Positions 56,889-59,036 of a stretch of DNA of 59,036 nt are shown here, piece after piece. Where the stretch lies: the NCBI GenBank assembly GCA_045587545.1, contig JAZNCN010000024.1, positions 1-59,036 of the forward strand, given 5' to 3'. The number at the start of each line of letters is the position of its first letter. The first letter of the stretch is position 1. A program made the position numbers and the translations under genes. The notes beneath the pieces are model-generated. The model made no database searches, was not told the DNA's origin, and saw only the letters and a list, made by a program, of their open reading frames with translations. Source of the stretch: Caccoplasma_A sp045587545 (lineage in GTDB: Bacteria; Bacteroidota; Bacteroidia; Bacteroidales; G3-4614).

Positions 56889-59036
56889 ATGAAGAAAAGT
56901 TACTTTTGGGGATTATTATTTGCTGTAATAGCACTTATCCCCGGGCAAAATGTTTTTGCTCAAGTTGCTGCTGATCAATTACCAACGGGTTATTGTTCAG
57001 TTACCAAGAGAATGAATGAAAGTTGTGCCGTATCAAATTTGGACAATGTTCATTCTCATTCAATACAAGGACTTACTGCAACCTATGAGGGGTCTGAAGT
57101 ATTGAGTTTGTCAGCAACTTCAACAACATTTAACGATTTGACTTCAAGTAAACAATTTACTGTAGGTCAAGGAGGAACAATCGAAATCACATTTACTAAT
57201 GGAGCTTGGTCAAAGAACGTATGGTTCGGATTTGACTGGGACAGAGATGGAGATTTTGAAGATGTTGTTGCTGCTTATGGTGCAGAAGGTCGTGTTGGGG
57301 GAAATCAAGATCAAGGATCTGTAACAATTTATGTTCCAGATGATGCACAAGCAGGAAAATCTGTTATGCGTATTATCTCTGATGGTGTTGATTGCCCTGC
57401 AAGTTGGAGCGAAGAGACTCCAATGTGTGGAACACACGGAACAGGTTATATTGGTTATGCAGGATCATTGCACGATGTAACAATTATTGTTGAGGAGGTA
57501 GAACTTGAAGGAGAGATTTTCACAATCTCTGTATCTTCAAATGATGATACAATGGGTGCTGCAACAGCAGAATCAACATCTGTAAGAGATGGACGCCCTG
57601 CAACCTTGACAGCAACTGCTAATGAAGGTTACAAATTTGTAAATTGGACAGTTGAAGGAACAGAGGTTTCAACTGAAAACCCATACAAACCAATAATCAC
57701 AGCCGCAACAAACTTTGTTGCAAACTTTGAAGCACTACCAACATATAGCGTAAGCGTAGCATCAAACAATGATACTTTTGGTAGTGTAGAGGCTTCGGCA
57801 GAATCAGTATTTGAAGGTTCTACAGTAACATTAACAGCAACTGCTAAAGAAGGTTATCGCTTTGAAAACTGGACAGTAGCAGGAAGTGTTGTTTCAACAG
57901 AGAATCCTTACACTGCTACAATAACTGCCGAGACAGCATTTGTTGCAAACTTCAAAGAAGTTATAACAATAGCAACTGGTAAAGAGTATCGTATTAAAGA
58001 TATATCTGCAAATCAATATTTAACAGCACTTAATCATGATGCCCACACAGGTGGTGCTTATGGTGGTGTAGGAACAAAAGCATATGATGAAGATAATGAA
58101 GATCAAATCTTTATATTTGAGGAGAGCGGAGAAAACTACAAGTTAAAAACAAAGAGTGGTTACTATATCTATGCACAAGCATGGAATGTTGACGCATTAT
58201 CTTCTCAATCATCAGAATTCAAGTTCCCTGAAAACGGAACATCAGGCTATTATATGCAGGTGCTTAACACCAATAAAAGTAATGCTTGGTACTATGTTAA
58301 GAATGAGTATGTATCTGCTGGAAGTGGTTATTACCTATTTGGCGATGCTGCTATTGGCGCTGCCGCTACATGGGTATTGGAACCGGTGGCACCTGCAGTT
58401 GTAACATTTACTGTAACAGCAGTTTCTTCTGACGGAGCAAAGGGAACAGTATCTCCTGAAACTTCAACAGTTGAAGAGGGACAAACAGTAACTCTTACAG
58501 CTACTGCAAACGAGGGTTATGAGTTTGTAAATTGGACTTCAGGAACAAACACATTAAGTGAGGAGAATCCTTTCACAATAACTCCAGCATCAGATACAAC
58601 AATTGTTGCTAACTTTGAGTTGATACCTGTAACTCCAACATTTGCAGTATCTGCAGTATCAGCAGACGCTACAATGGGATCAGCAACAGTTAGTGCAGCA
58701 GAGGTAGAAGAGGGAGCAGAGGCAACATTTACAGCAACTGCAAACGCTGGATACAAATTCACTTGCTGGACAGTAGGAACTGACACTATCTCAACAGAGA
58801 ACCCATACACTACTACAATTTCTGCAGCAACAGAGTTAACTGCAAACTTTGAGTTGATACCTGTAACTCCAACATATGCAGTATCTGCGGTAGTTGCAGA
58901 CGCTACAATGGGATCGGCAACAGTTAGTGCAGCAGAGGTAGAAGAGGGCGCAGATGCAACATTTACAGCAACAGCTAACGCTGGTTACAAATTCACTTGC
59001 TGGACAGTTGGTACTGACACTATTTCAACAGAGAAC
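56889..59036 (+). CDS. Secreted repeat protein (GEVED-like, InlB-type repeats, trefoil-like insert), 3'-truncated
   Basis: The frame is open to the window edge (716 codons, no stop). It starts with a signal peptide (SYFWGLLFAVIALIPG, cut after FAQ). Residues ~50-205 resemble a GEVED domain (FDWDRDGDFEDV, YVPDDAQAGKSVMRIISDG, CGTHGTGYIGY). Then come two ~75-residue InlB-B-like repeats (ATANEGYKFVNWTVEG, ATAKEGYRFENWTVAG), a ricin-trefoil-like insert (~357-500, EYRIKDISANQYLTA), and three or more further repeats. The last two visible repeats are nearly identical over 78 residues. It is probably surface-exposed or released, and a C-terminal sorting domain may lie beyond the window. Binding target unknown. 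Confidence 0.85.
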   Translation, partial: MKKSYFWGLLFAVIALIPGQNVFAQVAADQLPTGYCSVTKRMNESCAVSNLDNVHSHSIQGLTATYEGSEVLSLSATSTTFNDLTSSKQFTVGQGGTIEITFTNGAWSKNVWFGFDWDRDGDFEDVVAAYGAEGRVGGNQDQGSVTIYVPDDAQAGKSVMRIISDGVDCPASWSEETPMCGTHGTGYIGYAGSLHDVTIIVEEVELEGEIFTISVSSNDDTMGAATAESTSVRDGRPATLTATANEGYKFVNWTVEGTEVSTENPYKPIITAATNFVANFEALPTYSVSVASNNDTFGSVEASAESVFEGSTVTLTATAKEGYRFENWTVAGSVVSTENPYTATITAETAFVANFKEVITIATGKEYRIKDISANQYLTALNHDAHTGGAYGGVGTKAYDEDNEDQIFIFEESGENYKLKTKSGYYIYAQAWNVDALSSQSSEFKFPENGTSGYYMQVLNTNKSNAWYYVKNEYVSAGSGYYLFGDAAIGAAATWVLEPVAPAVVTFTVTAVSSDGAKGTVSPETSTVEEGQTVTLTATANEGYEFVNWTSGTNTLSEENPFTITPASDTTIVANFELIPVTPTFAVSAVSADATMGSATVSAAEVEEGAEATFTATANAGYKFTCWTVGTDTISTENPYTTTISAATELTANFELIPVTPTYAVSAVVADATMGSATVSAAEVEEGADATFTATANAGYKFTCWTVGTDTISTEN
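58617..59036 (+). repeat. 234-bp tandem repeat in the secreted protein gene
   Basis: A unit starting GAGTTGATACCTGTAACTCC at 58617 begins again at 58851, period 234 bp (78 codons), with few differences up to the window end. Earlier repeats (57521, 57727, 58399) are related only at protein level, so the last units are recent duplications. Confidence 0.85.

Overview
The window comes from the chromosome of a member of the Bacteroidota, most probably the order Bacteroidales. The evidence is two core type IX secretion (T9SS) loci, a cargo protein with a C-terminal T9SS sorting domain, promoters of the Bacteroidota type (-33 TTTG, -7 TAnnTTTG), a near absence of Shine-Dalgarno (SD) sequences, low GC content, and the conserved block hpf-tRNAs-tuf-trnW-secE-nusG-rplKAJL-rpoBC. 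I could not place it in a family or genus from sequence alone. There is no CRISPR array, insertion sequence or prophage.

Layout. 1-3.2 kb: the 3' part of a LamG-type T9SS cargo gene, then glutamine synthetase. 3.2-11 kb (minus strand): a BamA/TamA-like outer membrane protein, then the porP-gldK-gldL-gldM-gldN (porPKLMN) operon, which encodes the T9SS trans-envelope motor and ring. 11-16.2 kb: a SulP transporter, a GNAT-like protein and ATP-dependent PEP carboxykinase. 16.2-22.9 kb: a seven-gene minus-strand TetR/TolC/HlyD/ABC-2 efflux operon with a probable autoregulatory operator. 23-26.8 kb: efp, rpmH, an exonuclease, a glycosyltransferase, greA (with a terminator-like leader) and a HIT protein. 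27.2-34.7 kb (minus): rex-FAH-porU-porV-ispF-alkaline phosphatase, so the redox sensor Rex heads an operon carrying the T9SS sortase PorU and its partner PorV. 35-41.7 kb: a SUI1/YciH protein, an AddA/RecB-like helicase-nuclease, then radC, a gamma-carbonic-anhydrase-like protein and an aminopeptidase P on the minus strand. 41.9-56.5 kb (plus): rpsU, xerC, hpf, four tRNAs, tuf, secE, nusG, ribosomal stalk genes and rpoBC. 56.9 kb to the end: the 5' part of a large secreted repeat protein.

How the parts fit. The two T9SS loci supply the inner-membrane motor (GldL/GldM), the periplasmic ring (GldK/GldN), PorP and the outer-membrane sortase pair PorU/PorV. The cargo gene at the left edge is a likely client, and the repeat protein at the right edge may be another. 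The efflux operon resembles the E. coli ybhGFSR arrangement with its TetR regulator. The right half is translation and transcription machinery.

The most interesting unexplained signals are: (1) xerC and hpf, just downstream of rpsU, both carry a perfect AAAGGAGG SD although rpsU and the other genes lack one, and xerC has a perfect 16-bp hairpin inside codons 9-21; (2) the divergent rex and SUI1 promoters share a 24-bp module (23/24 identical) that includes the -7 element; (3) terminator-like hairpins lie in the greA and SUI1 leaders and between rplL and rpoB; (4) a dispersed small repeat supplies the TAG stop codons of several genes; (5) three of the four tRNAs have unpaired stem positions, and tRNA-Gly has an A19/U56 pair in place of G19/C56.
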